DNA of 64,000 nucleotides from Dallia pectoralis. Lineage: Eukaryota; Chordata; Actinopteri; Esociformes; Umbridae. The stretch is from NCBI GenBank assembly GCA_029465975.1, contig CM055748.1, positions 10,938,300 through 11,002,299 on the forward strand. The letters run 5' to 3'. A model generated the notes under the pieces. That model did not search any database. It worked only from the letters and a program-made list of their open reading frames with translations, and had not been told where the DNA came from. Position 1 is the first letter of the stretch. Every line of letters starts with the position of its first letter. Made by a program: the position numbers and the translations under genes. Shown piece after piece: positions 1 to 11,287 of the stretch.

Positions 1-213
1 ACAACAATTCTAACGTGTTACAAAAACACTCACCTCTACAAACAATGTGACATAGAACAATGCGAAGCAATGAGTGCACTGCTCGCGACCCTCTTATATC
101 CCATTGATTATAAGTGCAAACAGCCGTGAGACAAACGTAAACACGGAAGTGAAACAAGGAAGTGCATCACCGAAATATGTCCGTGTAGCAACGCCACCAC
201 ACCAATCGTGACA
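1..213 (-). mobile_element. LTR fragment, same family as the LTRs at 47.3 and 49.8 kb
   Basis: This is the left part of the window and matches the distal half of the 380-bp LTRs at 47343-47722 and 49841-50220, though diverged. It shares the TATA-like stretch, the segment with two AATGAG/GCACTGCTCG blocks, and the terminal TCGTGACA at 206-213. The orientation is the same as those LTRs, whose element is read on the minus strand. The sequence after it does not match that element's interior, so it is a solo or truncated LTR cut by the window edge. Confidence 0.75.
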
Positions 214-600
214 ACGGGAATGCTCTTCTCTCCAGTTACCCTAAAAAAACAATAATAAACCAATAATAATTGTACTTAAAAGATATGTCACCCGGGCTGA
301 ATTTACAACGTTAAATCATGGACAAAATAGCCTGGGAAATAAATCTGATTGGTCCAAATAACTAGATCAGAATTTGGCTGTCATGTGCATTAATAAAAAT
401 CACTGCTCTTGAACACAACCCATAGCCTAGGCCAAAAAGGAAATAGTTCCAGAGATTGTCTTGTGATGACGCAGACCATGAGTGTATGCCAAAGGCTTTC
501 TATCCCTAAAAACATATTTCTTAGACTTACGTTTTCATATTTTGTCATGTATTTACATTTCTGTATATGCTGGCAGTCTTCTAGCTCCTGGTTATTCCAA
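214..600. other. Unassigned AT-rich spacer
   Basis: No gene or recognised repeat is seen. Short overlapping reading frames on both strands show no protein similarity that I recognise. Confidence 0.5.
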
Positions 601-1267
601 TCAACATTTCTCCCACCTTTACACCCCGGAGCAATGGGAGTGGCTGAAGCCGAAGACACCTGAGGTAGAGTACAGGCGTCTCCGTGCTCATTTCGGTTAT
701 GAGCCAGCGATGCAGCTATCAGGGCTGGTTACATTGGTCCGCGTCCCTCCCATAGAGAGGGCATAGAGCACCCCGGAAGCGGCCCAAAAAAGTGTTGGAA
801 GGGGGCTAACGGGGTGTTCAGGGAGGACCGCAGGGAGAACACCCACGGCCCTGGTGCTGCAACAATGGCCCCCCACTGCTCCGGGGCTGCAGCCAGGGCC
901 AACAATAGCCCTGGAGCTGCAGCCACAAACCCAGCTCCAGCCAGTCAACGACCCCTTCCTGCCACCATCCTCCAGAACCCCCCAAAGGGATTGGAGCACC
1001 AGTCACCGGAGGTGGCTGGGAGGCGGTGGAGGGCGTGGCTGGAGCTGTCAGAACCAGGCCCCACCTATGACGTCCCCGAGCCGGTTCCTGTCACCTACGT
1101 CCCTGAGCTGGTTCCTGTTTAGTATGTCCCCGAGCTGCTCCTCGTCATCCTGAAACTGCCTCCTTGGCGAAGCACACAGCATGGAGACCACTGACATTCC
1201 GAGCTCCCACGGCCGGCTCTGGACTACCTGATGCCAGGGTTTTTCCGCCCTGCGCCACACCTCCTCA

Positions 1268-1900
1268 GTGTCCCCGTCTCCGTCACCTGTTTTGCCCGTG
1301 ACTGAGTCACCTGTTTTGCCCGAGATTGAGTCACCTGTTTTTCCCATGACTGAGAGTCCTGTTCTGCCCGTGAATGAGTTCCCTGTTCTGCCCGTGACTG
1401 AGTTCCCTGTTGTGCCCGTGACTGAGTCATCCGTTCTGCCCGAGTTGAGTCCCCCTGACATCTCCGAGCCAGTCCCCGTCTCAGAGCATGTCCCCGTCTC
1501 AGACCCTGTCCCCATCTCAGACCCTGTCCCCGTCTCAGAGCCTGACCTCGTCTCAGACCCAGTCCCTGTCTCAGATCCCGTTCCCGTCCATGTCTCTGTG
1601 CCCGTTCCCGTCCGTGTCTCTGTGCCCGTTCCCGTCTGTGTCTCCGTGCCCAGTCTGTGTCCGTCCCAGTTCCTGTGTCCGTCCCAGTTCCTGTGTTCGT
1701 CCCAGTTCCTGTGTTCGTCCAAGTTCCTGTGTTCGTCCCAGTTCCTGTGTTCGTCCCAGTTCCTGTGTTCGTCCCAGTTCCTGTGTTCGTCCCAGGTCCT
1801 GTGTTCGTCCCAGTTCCTGTGTCCGTTCCAGTTCCTGTGTCTGTCCCAGTCCCAGTGTCCGTACCAGTCTCTGTGTCAGTTTTCTTGAGTGAGCCTATTT
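1268..1900 (+). repeat. Tandem repeats of 24 then 18 bp coding Pro/Val/Ser-rich peptide repeats
   Basis: The first part repeats a roughly 24-bp unit around GACTGAGT/CCTGTT. The second part (about 1460-1870) is built of 18-bp units, most regular near 1670-1870 around CAGTTCCTGTGTTCGTC. Because units are multiples of 3 and lack stops, several frames stay open at once. The peptide read in the element's frame is an SVPVPV-type repeat. Confidence 0.85.
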
Positions 1901-2019
1901 CCTTGCCTTAGCCCGTCCCCTTGCCAGAGTCCGTTCCTACCACGAAGGCCATCCCTGACCTGCACGGCCTCCTGACCCGCATCCGCCCTTCTGGGGCTCT
2001 GTTCTGCACCAGCCGGTCC

Positions 2020-2200
2020 GACCTCCTGATCTGTCTCTGCCCGCCCGACCTCCTGATCCGTCTCTGCCGGTCCGACCTCCGAATCCGTCTCTGCCGGTCC
2101 GACCTCCTGATCCATCATTGCCGGTCCGACCTCCTGATCCGTCTCTGCCGGTCCGACCTCCTGATCCGTCTCAACCGGTCCGGTCTTCTGATCCACATCC
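2020..2200 (+). repeat. 27-bp tandem repeat in the LTR element interior
   Basis: About six copies of a unit around GGTCCGACCTCCTGATCC are present with point differences. In one frame this reads PVRPPDPS-type peptide repeats. A separate 24-bp array (about 2395-2495, around CTGTCCTGCCCGAGACC) follows downstream in the same interior. Confidence 0.85.
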
Positions 2201-2574
2201 ACCCGTCCGTGGTGCTGCCCCTCATCAGCCGGTCGGGCCACCTGAACTGCATTCCCCTATCTGGGTCTCTGCTCCGCCTCAACACTCAGGGCCTTCTGAC
2301 CCGGTCCCACCGGTAAGGTTTTCAGACCCTTCTCCCCAGTTACAGCTCCCTGGCCCATCCTCGCGGGCACGACCTCCTGAACCGAGTCTCTCTGTCCTGC
2401 TCAAGACTTGTCTCTCTGTCCTGCCCGAGACCCGTCTCTCTCTGTCCTGCCCGAGACCCGTCTCTCTGTCCTGCCCGAGACCCGTCTCTCAGTCCTGCCC
2501 CCATGTCCAGCACCTCAGTCCTCCCTGCCCTTGTGTTTGGGCGCTTCTGGAGCCGCACGTGGAGGGGGGAGTAC

Positions 2575-3017
2575 TGTGAGGATCAGCGGTCTGTCCCTCC
2601 CTCTGTCCCTCTCTATGTTGGTGCTGACACTCCCCCTGTCAGCAGAGAGAGGGAAAATCAAAGACATTCGATGCACCTGAGTTTGTTTCGCACCTGTTTT
2701 CTGTTTGATAGTTAGTGTATGTATATAGGGTGCTTCATTTATGTTTGTCAGTGTCGGGGCATTGTTTAAGGTATGTTGTTTTCTGTTTCTACGTTAGTTT
2801 ATGTTCTATGTAATGTCAGTTTGTTTGCCTGTTTTAGTTTATGTTTTTGTGTTTTAGTTACCATGTTTAAGAAATGATTCCTCAATTTGATTTTCTTTTT
2901 TGTTTTAGTTTCCAATTCTAGTGCCTGTCTTGCCTGTTCTGGATGAAGAAAACCCATTTAAAGAATTATCTGCGCTTGTGTCTGCTACCTGAGATCTGCC
3001 AAAGTCAGATCATTACA
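2575..3017 (+). mobile_element. 3' LTR of the 0.6-2.6 kb element
   Basis: It begins TGTGAGGATC and ends GATCATTACA, an imperfect inverted terminal pair. It is homologous along its length to the solo LTR at 18801-19247 (opposite strand): both share the CTGTCCCTCC start region, the AGAGAGGGAAAATCA block and a distal CTAGTGCCTGTCTTGCCTG block. The left edge follows a purine tract. The copies have diverged clearly, so this insertion is old. Confidence 0.7.
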
Positions 3018-5394
3018 GTTTGATGTAGGTGAGTGTGGTTATATAAAGTTGTTCACTGTTGTGTAGAATTATTAAGTCGCTATGTGTAGGCATTTTCCTT
3101 TATATAATTAAACCCACCACAAACTTGATTATCTGCTCTGAGCAAATAGAATAACTCAAGAATGTAAACAGATATGACAGCAGTACAGGTGAAAATTATC
3201 CACTGTGCAAATTGGGCATGGTAAAAGTAAAAGTGTGTGCATGAAAACCAAATGACAGTTAGCACATATAATGGACAATAGTTCAGACAGAAGTAGTTTG
3301 AAGGCAATGGATGAGATAAGGGTTTTAGGTTTGTTTGTAATATGTTCGAGTTGACGGCTGAAAACTAGAAGGATTGGCGGCCAGAAGTGCTGCAGACTTT
3401 TTGGTGACAAAGTGAATGTACCTGCTTGAGGGTAGTGGGTAGAGCTATGGCAACTAGAGCCATACGTTCTCCATCAACATGAGTGGTTCTGAAAAAAATT
3501 AACAATTAGTTCATTTAAAACTGTCAAATGTCTAATCCATGTAGATTTGTTTGGCAAAATTATATTTTTTACACTGAGGGGAGCATGGGCCGTCAGAGCT
3601 TGTGGAACCCCCTTGTGAACCCCCCTGACATTATCACCTTATCAACATTTCAAGATCATTGAGGAAATCTCCAAAGCAGACCAGAAAGCTTGAATGGTAC
3701 TGAAGACATCATACATCAAGATATAGTTGCACTACTGGACCGAACCTTTGTTCTTATAAATGTTTCTGTTTTCTCTGTTCTGTGTTGGTTCCTCCTGATA
3801 ATGTTGATGGAACATGTAATATAAATCCTGGGTGGCTTGTGAAAAGACTTTGGAAAGTCATTGAAGATTAATGGCAGTAATTATTAAACAATCAGCACTA
3901 TCTAATGAGTGTTGTTTGTTTTCTAAAAGCAATAACAGTTGTGGTTGTACTAGGAGAGCTGAGGCTAAGCATTTACACTCTAATATCAGGCTTAATTAGG
4001 CTTTAATTAGACAGAGATTTGAGGCGTCTAATGAGCCCCTTAGCCCTAGCAGCTGGCAATGTCACTCAGTGACAACAAAGCAGGCACTAATTCTCAGACC
4101 TTCACTTTCATAATTGCTTCCTGTGTATCTATGTGGACAACAACTTATCAACAACATCTACATCATATCAACATAAAATGTAAGACTTGTATCATGAACC
4201 ATCAAACAAGATGTTTCTGATTTGTTTATTACGAAGCATTGGAATGAAGAGTAGTTTTATGATGAAATGTACAGAATATTTGTTTCTAACAGACACATTC
4301 TGATCAAACAGAATAAGGACATAAAAATGAGAATGACATTTCAGTTTTGCAACTTTGAAAATGTGTTAGCAGAATGAATACACCACAGTACAATGTTCAG
4401 TATCAGTTCAAGAAAAAATATTTGGCCACAAAACAACAACGGTTGAAGCCAAGACAAGCCTGTTGTCAGGAGCACCATCTTGTGGATATATGTAGCGCAA
4501 ACTACCATAAAACCTTCCAATTTCTTTTTAACAATAATAAATTAATTGCGTTATAAAGTTTGGAATTGTGTATACAGCGTGGCTTTAGACTGTCATGAGT
4601 GAGAAGCCCAAGAATAAGCCAGCAAGTCAGAGTGGGAGCAAACTCTCCCACAGTTGGGGGGGGGGGTACTGTCACGAAACCAGTAAGACAGTTTGTCAAT
4701 GCTAGCTCCATTCATTTATTAATTTGGGTATTCAGTATACAAACGGGTATACAAACGGATGACAAATTAAAGACTAATTTAAAGTCTCTCAGTAAAGTGT
4801 TGGGACACCATGAGCCATCAGAATATAGCTTCAACGCACCTTGGCAAACATTTTACTCTGTCACATTATTGGTGGGAATAAAACACAATTCCTTCTAAAT
4901 ACATTCCATCATTAGACTTTTTGAATATGGTCGAGGTGAACAGTGTCTTAACCAGCAGTCCAAAATCTAACATAGTTGTTCAGATTGACTGGTCACTGTG
5001 CAGGCTGATGATTCGCATCATTTTCATACTCGTAAAACAATTCAGTTACTCCTGGTGCCCTGCAGATGGGGACATTGTCATCCTGGTAGAGACCCAATAA
5101 TAAACCTTTTTCAAAGTCACATTTGATGCCTTCCTATCTTGAACCAAAGCCAAGGTCAGCTAGGTCTGCTCAGCTGAGACAAAACAAAGAAAGGATGTAA
5201 TTAATGGAGCAAAAAATATAAATGGTTCTGACTGATTTATCCATGAAATGTGACATGCAGGAGAATTTAATTGTTTGAATTTATTTTGGCAAGCAAAGCA
5301 CTGAAATGATTACTAATGTTGACAGGGAGGGGAAGAAGATCTAAAGCATTTAAGGGAGACAGGCTAGGTTTATACATTTACTGATTTAGCCCTG
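3018..5394. other. Non-coding spacer; possible conserved element and LTR junction scrap
   Basis: No coding exon is recognised. Around 3990-4060 there is a cluster of homeodomain-type TAATTAG/TAATGAG motifs in sequence that looks less decayed than its surroundings. At about 4655-4680 a G-run is followed by TACTGTCACGAAACC, which resembles a polypurine tract joined to the start of an LTR, but no full LTR can be traced. Confidence 0.45.
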
Positions 5395-8300
5395 CCATTT
5401 CCATTTCTATTTTGCGCATTTAGCTTATCTTATCCAGAGCGACTTACAATAAGTGCAGGCATTTCACATATAGCTAAAACACACGTCAAAAAGGCAATAA
5501 GTACGTTGTTCCTGGGTGGGGGCAGGGGAAAGTGCTAGAGATAGAAGGGGTGCTAGGAGAGGAGGAATGGGTGATAATCGTAGAGGAATGATTTGGTAGT
5601 GAAGTTTCGAACAGGCAAGCGTTGTGGAGCTCCATTCATGGAGCTACTGGAGGTACAGTTTGAAGAGAAATGTTTTTAGACGTTTTTTGAAGATTGGTAG
5701 AGTCCGATGATCTGATCTCCAGAGTGGAGTTGTTCCACCATTGCGGGTCAAGCATTGAGAACAATTTAGACTGAGCAGATCGGGAGTTGTCCTCCCGTAG
5801 GGATGGAACTACCAAGAGGCCTGAGGTGGCAGAACGAAGTGCTCGCGTGGGTGTGTACAGATTAGTGACTGGATGTAGGAGCGGTTCCACTTACTGCCCC
5901 ATAGGCTAGCACCATGGTTTTGTAGTGGATGCGTGCTTCGACCGGGAGCCAGTGTAGTGTGCGGAACAGCTGAGTGACGTGGGAGAACTTTGGTAGATTG
6001 AAGATCAGGCGGGCTGCTGCATTTTGAATGAGTTGCAGGGGTTTGATGGCGCACACTGGGAGGCCAGCCAGAAGGGTGTTTAAGTAGTCGAGACGGGAGA
6101 TATAAGTGCCTGGATCAGCACTTGTGCGGCTTCCTGCGTAAGATACGGCCTTACTTTCCGAATGTTATAGAGCATGTACCAGCAAGACCGGGACACCGCC
6201 TTGATGTGTGCAGAAAATGAGAGGGAGTTGTCAAGGGTCACGCCAAGGTTTTTCCCACATTGGGTAGCGGGGACTGTGACGTTGTCCACCGTAATGGACA
6301 GATCCTGGAGCGGGCAGGCTCTTCCTTTGAAGAAGAGCAGTTCAGTTTTAACTAGGTTGAGTTTCAGATGGTGTGCAGACATCCAGGCTGAGATGTCAGT
6401 CAGACATGCAGAGAAACGGGATGCTACCTGGGTGTCAGACTGTGGGAATGAGAAAAATAGTTGGGTATCATCTGCATAGTAGTGATAGGAGAGGCCATGA
6501 GTGGATATGACAGAGCCAAGAGACTGGGTGTATAAGAAGAAAAGGAGAGGGCCTAGGACCGATCCTTGGGGGACCCCAGTGACAAGGGGCTGCATGTTCG
6601 ACGGCGAGCCTCACCACACCACACCACTTGGTAAAAACAGTCTGACAAGTAGGAGGAAAACCAGGAATGCACCGCTCCTGAGATCCACAGGTCAGAGAGG
6701 GTAGAGAGCAGGATCTGATGGTTCACTGTGTCGAAGGCAGCAGATAGGTCTAGTAGAATGAGAACAGAGAAGAGAGATTTGGCTTGGGCCTTGCGTAGGG
6801 CTTCAGTTACACTGAGCAGCGTTGTTTCAGTCGAGTGGCCCGTCTTGAATCCTGACTGGTTAGGGTCCAGGAGATTGTTCTGTGAGAGGTAGGAGGACAG
6901 TTGGTCAGCTATGACGCGTTCAAGCGTTTTGGAAAGGAATGACAAGAGGGACACGGGTCTGTAGTTGTTGACATCCGACGGGTCGAGAGACAGTTTCTTG
7001 AGGAGCGGAGTCACTCTGGCCATCTTGAAGTTGGAAGGGACACATCCTGAGGTTAGAGAAGTGTTTATTAGAGATGTGACATATGGAAGAAGGTCCGTGG
7101 AGATGGACTGGAGGAGAGGGGAAAAGATAGGGTCAAGCGGGCATGTTGTCGGACGGCTGGATTGGACCAGTTGCAGGGTGTCTTCCGGACCGAGCATGGA
7201 GAAGGCACTCAGACCAGGGACAGAGTCAGTGTGAGGGGAAATAGCGATTTCTGGGGGATGGGTGAATGATGCTCGAATGTTGTCCACTTTCTGTTGAAAG
7301 TGGGTACGAAAGTTGTCAGCTGAAAGGGACAATGACGGAGGAGGTGGAGGAGGGGTGAGGAGTGCGGAGAAGGTGGAGAAGAGCTTTTTTGGGTTGGAAG
7401 CGGAGTCCTGGAATTTCCGGTGAGAGAACGCAGCTTTAGCGGTAGTCAGATTAGAGTTGAAGGCGGTGAGGAAGGACGGGAGGGAAGCCATGTCGCTTTG
7501 AATTTTGGTGGATCTCCATTTTCGCTCGGCTGCACGAAGTTCTCTCCTGTGGCTACGTAGGGTTTCATTTAGCCACGGCACAGGAGGTGCGGCTCGGGCT
7601 GGCCGGGAGGAAAGAGGGCAGAGCGAGTCATAGGATGTAAATAGCGATGCTAGAAGGGTGGAAGAGGCAGATTCCATAGACAGGAGGGAGAAGGATTCGG
7701 GAGACGGGATGGATGAAAGAACAGAAATGGCAAGAGGAGATGGGGAGAGGGATCAAGTGTTCATGCGACCCACCACCAGGCTGGGAGTTGATGATGCACG
7801 AGAAGAGAGGGAGAGGGAAAATGAGACTAGGAAGTGGTCAGATAGCGGAAGGGGTGTGGTCTTAAAGTTTGTCAGCGGGCAGCTTCTGGTGAAGACGAGG
7901 TCCAACACATTGCCTGCGATGTGAGTCGCCATTGACTGGGTGAGGCTGAGGCCAAACGACGAGAGGAGAGGTAGGACGGATGAGCCTAAGAAGGTGTTGA
8001 ATGTGGTCGTTGGCAGGTTGAAGTCCCTTAGCAGGACGAGCGGTGTGTCATCATCGGGAAATTCGCTAAGCAGGGTGTTGAGCTCTTCGAGAAAGACCCC
8101 GGGGGCTCCCGGTGGACGGTAGAGGACAATCATATTAATATTGAACGGAAACGTCACACGGACAGCATGAAATTCGAACAAGGAAGGGGAAAGGTGAGGG
8201 AGGGGGAAGGGAGAGAATCTCCATTTAGCAGAAATGAGAAGCCCTGTTCCGCCTCCACGACAACCGGAAGTTCTAGGACTGTGGGAAAACACATGGCTGG

Positions 8301-8530
8301 ATGACGAAAGGGCAGCCAAGGAAGCAGTGTTTTCGGGGGTAATCCACGTCTCAGTCAGGGCCAGAAAGTCAAGGTCTTGGAGGACAGCGTAAGCCGAGAT
8401 GAATTCGGTCTTGTTGACAGCCGATCAACAGTTCCAGACACTACCAGAAACTACCAGGTACTCTGCAAAGGAGGTGCACACAAGGGTGGTAAGATTGGAC
8501 CGAATACGCCTCCTGTATAGCGTAGATCCA
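5395..8530 (-). mobile_element. L2/CR1-superfamily LINE retrotransposon, decayed
   Basis: Read on the minus strand, the element has an endonuclease region, a reverse transcriptase with the YADDTQ catalytic motif and a C-terminal HWLPV region. It ends in a 3' tail containing AAGTCGCTCTGGATAAGA (about 5435-5455), typical of L2-like fish LINEs. The 5' end is not sharply defined. At least two single-base frameshifts break the polymerase frame, so the copy is dead. Confidence 0.85.
5636..8440 (-). pseudogene. LINE endonuclease-reverse transcriptase ORF, frameshifted
   Basis: The apurinic-type endonuclease runs about 8440-7753 (ETWI motif, then RDFNLP, then an SDHFLV-like block). The reverse transcriptase runs about 7677-6080 with NNYRPVS, LLDLSAAFDTV, GVPQGSVLGP and YYADDTQLF motifs. 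A frameshift lies near 6600, just before GVPQGS, and another near 6085, after which the frame resumes with IQNAAARL and TLHWLPV down to about 5640. The order matches L2/CR1-clade LINE ORF2 proteins. Intact elements of this clade copy their own RNA by target-primed reverse transcription; this copy cannot. Confidence 0.85.
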
Positions 8531-9175
8531 TATGGACGCCGAGCAGTCACTATGGTTGGGGTGGGGAGCATACACATTTCAGAGGTGATTAGTAGACAAG
8601 TGGGATGAAGAATTTTTTATTTTATTGTTGTAAAGAATATAAAGTGTAGTACTTACTCTGAATGTATTGTAGCACCCAAACCTGTCTTGCTTACCTTCCT
8701 CGAATAACTCCGCAGAACAACTCAGCAGAGCCGTCTTTGATTCGGAGACAGTCTTAGTTGCAGGAGACAACAATGCCACTAGACAAGATGCCGCTACAAG
8801 CTGCCGCTCTATGACCACTTGGCCCGAAGTATTGTACCCAATTACACCCTAATTGGAGGCAATCGAGGGAGAGAAGGCCACACACAGGAGGCAGCCAATT
8901 ACCACTGCTAGCTCAAAACAAAAGGCAGGAAGTTGCTGCAACGCACTGCCTAACTGTGCTAATTAGGAGCCTATAGTCCAGTGATGGACAGAAACCTAGC
9001 CTATTGTATACTAGCAGATTTCTACACACTAGCAAATACCAGTACAGACTTCTACACTCTAGTAAATACAAATACCTAGACACCACAAGACAGTTTACTT
9101 ACAGCTGATCTGACAATGCAGGTTTAGCCAACAAGGAAATGGAGCACACTGGACATTTAATGGGATAAAGACATA
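8531..9175. other. Spacer with no gene seen
   Basis: There are only short frames without recognised similarity. It may contain the uncertain 5' edge of the neighbouring LINE. Confidence 0.4.
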
Positions 9176-9177
9176 GG

Positions 9178-9302
9178 AGGTGTTGGTAGCTCAATTAGAG
9201 TACATGCTTTGTATGTATGATGTCCTGGGTTTAATCCCCAACTTGCAAATGAGAAATTGTTCTCGATCGGACTACCTGGTTAAATAAAGGATAAATACAT
9301 TA
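9178..9302 (+). mobile_element. tRNA-derived SINE with L2-like tail
   Basis: A pol III A-box-like GGTAGCTCAATTAGAG near 9184 and a B-box-like GGGTTTAATCC near 9230 are correctly spaced for a tRNA-derived head. The 3' end reads CTACCTGGTTAAATAAAGG, the tail shared by many fish SINEs and their partner LINEs, followed by an A-rich end. Such SINEs are transcribed by RNA polymerase III and moved by LINE machinery. Confidence 0.75.
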
Positions 9303-10401
9303 AAAAGACGGAATAGAGTTAGCCATGTCAGATAGATAGATAGAAAGTTCCTCCCTTGACCAAAATTGGATACACAGTCATATAAACAAGTTTGTACACC
9401 CAATAGAAATGTCTCTACTTTTAATATTTTGGACACATGGACATTTGAGGACAGCATTTATTGAAAAAGGTAATCAAATTTAACAAATCACACAAAAAAC
9501 ATACAAATAATATATAAAATTGAAAAAAACAATAATCAAAATGTGTCTTTTATTAAATTAGGTTATCTGTATTTGTCAATAATGTTTAGGTGAACATTGC
9601 ATAACCCTATGTCGAGATATGTTAAAGAAACAACAACAGTTCAGGGGGTGTATTTACTTTTCTACATGACTGAATTCAGACTGCATGTTCTAGGGCAACA
9701 CCGTTTTGTGCTTTTATGCAATTTTTACACTCATTTGGGCCAGGATGTCTTGATAGAGACCAAACAGTGGTACAAAAGTAAAGGTTATGAACCATATGAG
9801 GGGTCTGAGGCCAAATATATTCAACACTGCCAAAATGTAGTCCAGCTTGTAGTCCAAGTCAAAGGTGGGGGGTTTAAAGCCTGCCTGATCCGGTTTTGCT
9901 AGTGATGAAACATGTTGTATCTTCTAGATAACGCATTTGCATAAAGTTCAGAATTGACGAGGGCCTGTATCTTATCAACACGTTTTTACCAAATGGATAG
10001 ACAGGACATATGTGCAGTTTTCTGATCCTTAAAATGAAAATGTCATGCAATAAACTAATTGAGTCCAGCAGCGCAGATTGAACACTTAATAATTTAGTTG
10101 GAATAATGTCCTGGCCAGGAGGGTTTGATTTTAGCATAGAGTCTAATGCTTCTTTAAATCCTTCCCAAGTGAAGAATGTATATAATTCAATATTATGATT
10201 CACTAAAAATAAAGAGAGCTCTAATGAGTTTAAGAAAGAGAAGATCTCATGATTATCCTTTAGAGCTGAAAGTTACATTTTGAGTAGAAGAATGTATTGA
10301 CTTTATTTATTAATTCTTCTTCTTAGGTACTCTGTAAGGGATATTGGGGTATCCAGGTGTAACGGCTGTAAAACGGCAAGTCACTTAGTGCCATGGGTGT
10401 C
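9303..10401. other. AT-rich spacer
   Basis: No gene is recognised. Short frames at 9597-9902 (+) and 9874-10203 (-) have no convincing protein features. Confidence 0.45.
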
Positions 10402-10590
10402 TTTGGTAGCATATCAATTGGTCATGTCACTCACTCTGATATATTGGCCATATACCACACCTTCTCATGCTTACTGATAGAGTATAAGGCATCTGTGGTA
10501 GCATATCAATTGGCCATGACACTCACCCTGGTATATTGGCCGTATACCACACCTTCTCATGCTTATTGATAGAGTATGTAAAAAGCCTAC
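10402..10590. repeat. 92-bp tandem duplication
   Basis: Two adjacent copies of about 92 bp, each starting near GGTAGCATATCAATTGG and containing a TATTGGCC(A/G)TATACCAC block, differ by a handful of bases. The TATATTGGCCATATACCAC core is itself nearly palindromic and resembles a MITE end seen in salmoniform-type repeats. Confidence 0.75.
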
Positions 10591-10799
10591 CTGTTCTAAT
10601 CACTGTCCTGTCACTGCAGATAACTGTGAGTGTTAACTGTCTTGCTCAATGATAGAAAAAACTTGACCACTGGGCTGCAGCCTAATTTAATGTATAATTT
10701 TAACTTTGTATTCACTGGTCTGCCACCAACTTTAATCGGAGTGGCACAAATATATCTGTACATTAACCATTAAGTCTTAAACTTGATGTTCAAAACCCT

Positions 10800-11050
10800 T
10801 TCTCTGGACTGATGAGTTCAAATTACATAACCGTGTGCGTAGGTATTGTGTGTTCAGTGAGTTAAACTATTGGACCTTTAGGCTGCGTGCACATTTTTGT
10901 GGTCAGCAAACTAATCAAAACAAACGTGGTGGGAGGCTGCTTGTTCTTTGGCTGTATAAATACCTCGGAGACCCCAGAATTCAGAAAGCAAAGGTGGGCA
11001 AAGGAATACAAGACCAAAGCAGGAATACAGCATACAAGTTGGACTATATT
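10800..11050 (+). pseudogene. Tc1/mariner transposase relic (middle part)
   Basis: The frame at 10835-11053 and the bases just before it read a W-x-DEFK-x-H block and, about 45 residues later, RGGRLLVLW. These fit the Tc1 transposase 'WTDES...' and 'HGGGSVMVW' blocks around the second catalytic Asp. There are no inverted repeats and no intact ends. Confidence 0.45.
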
Positions 11051-11263
11051 TGACCACTAGGGAGCGACATATAGCCTACTTATTTTTTAAAGTTGACGAT
11101 TTACGGACTTTGTTTAACAGTCGTTTAGTGATAAATATATCATTAAGGTTACAGCAAACATAATTAATTAGCAAACGACATAACAAGCAAAATGCAAGTT
11201 ATAAGGCCATGCTCTGCTTGTGCTATCGGGGGATTTCTGCAAAGTCGGACGGACTTCCTTTTG

Positions 11264-11287
11264 CACGGAACCAAGATGGCGGCGCTC
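11264..11287 (+). promoter_or_regulatory. TISU element at the diablo start codon
   Basis: The start codon at 11276 sits in CAAGATGGCGGC, a perfect match to TISU (SAASATGGCGGC). TISU directs accurate, scanning-free initiation on mRNAs with very short 5' leaders, and also binds YY1 as a promoter element. It predicts a transcription start only about 5-30 nt upstream, and supports 11276 over the in-frame upstream ATG at 11192. Confidence 0.75.

Larger units (their letters stand above)
601..2574 (+). mobile_element. Interior of a non-autonomous LTR element with a decayed repeat-protein ORF
   Basis: The plus strand encodes, in shifting frames, a protein related to the long minus-strand ORF at 47931-49838. 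The shared parts are an EYRRLRAHFGYEP...MQLSG block (about 678-725), PPTAPGLQ...LELQP...DPFLPP (about 865-975) and a W-R-x-W-L-x-L-x-EP block (about 1030-1060). The rest is tandem peptide repeats rich in Pro, Val and Ser. Frameshifts separate the conserved blocks, so this copy is a pseudogene. No reverse transcriptase, integrase or protease is present, hence non-autonomous. The 5' LTR is not visible. A 3' LTR follows at 2575, preceded by a purine-rich GGAGGGGGGAGTAC tract that fits a polypurine tract. Confidence 0.65.

Noticed and set aside
11192..11275. In-frame upstream ATG of diablo adding 28 residues
   Set aside because: The downstream ATG has a perfect TISU context and gives the MAALK start and 238-residue length matching mammalian Diablo; the extension also dilutes the targeting signal.
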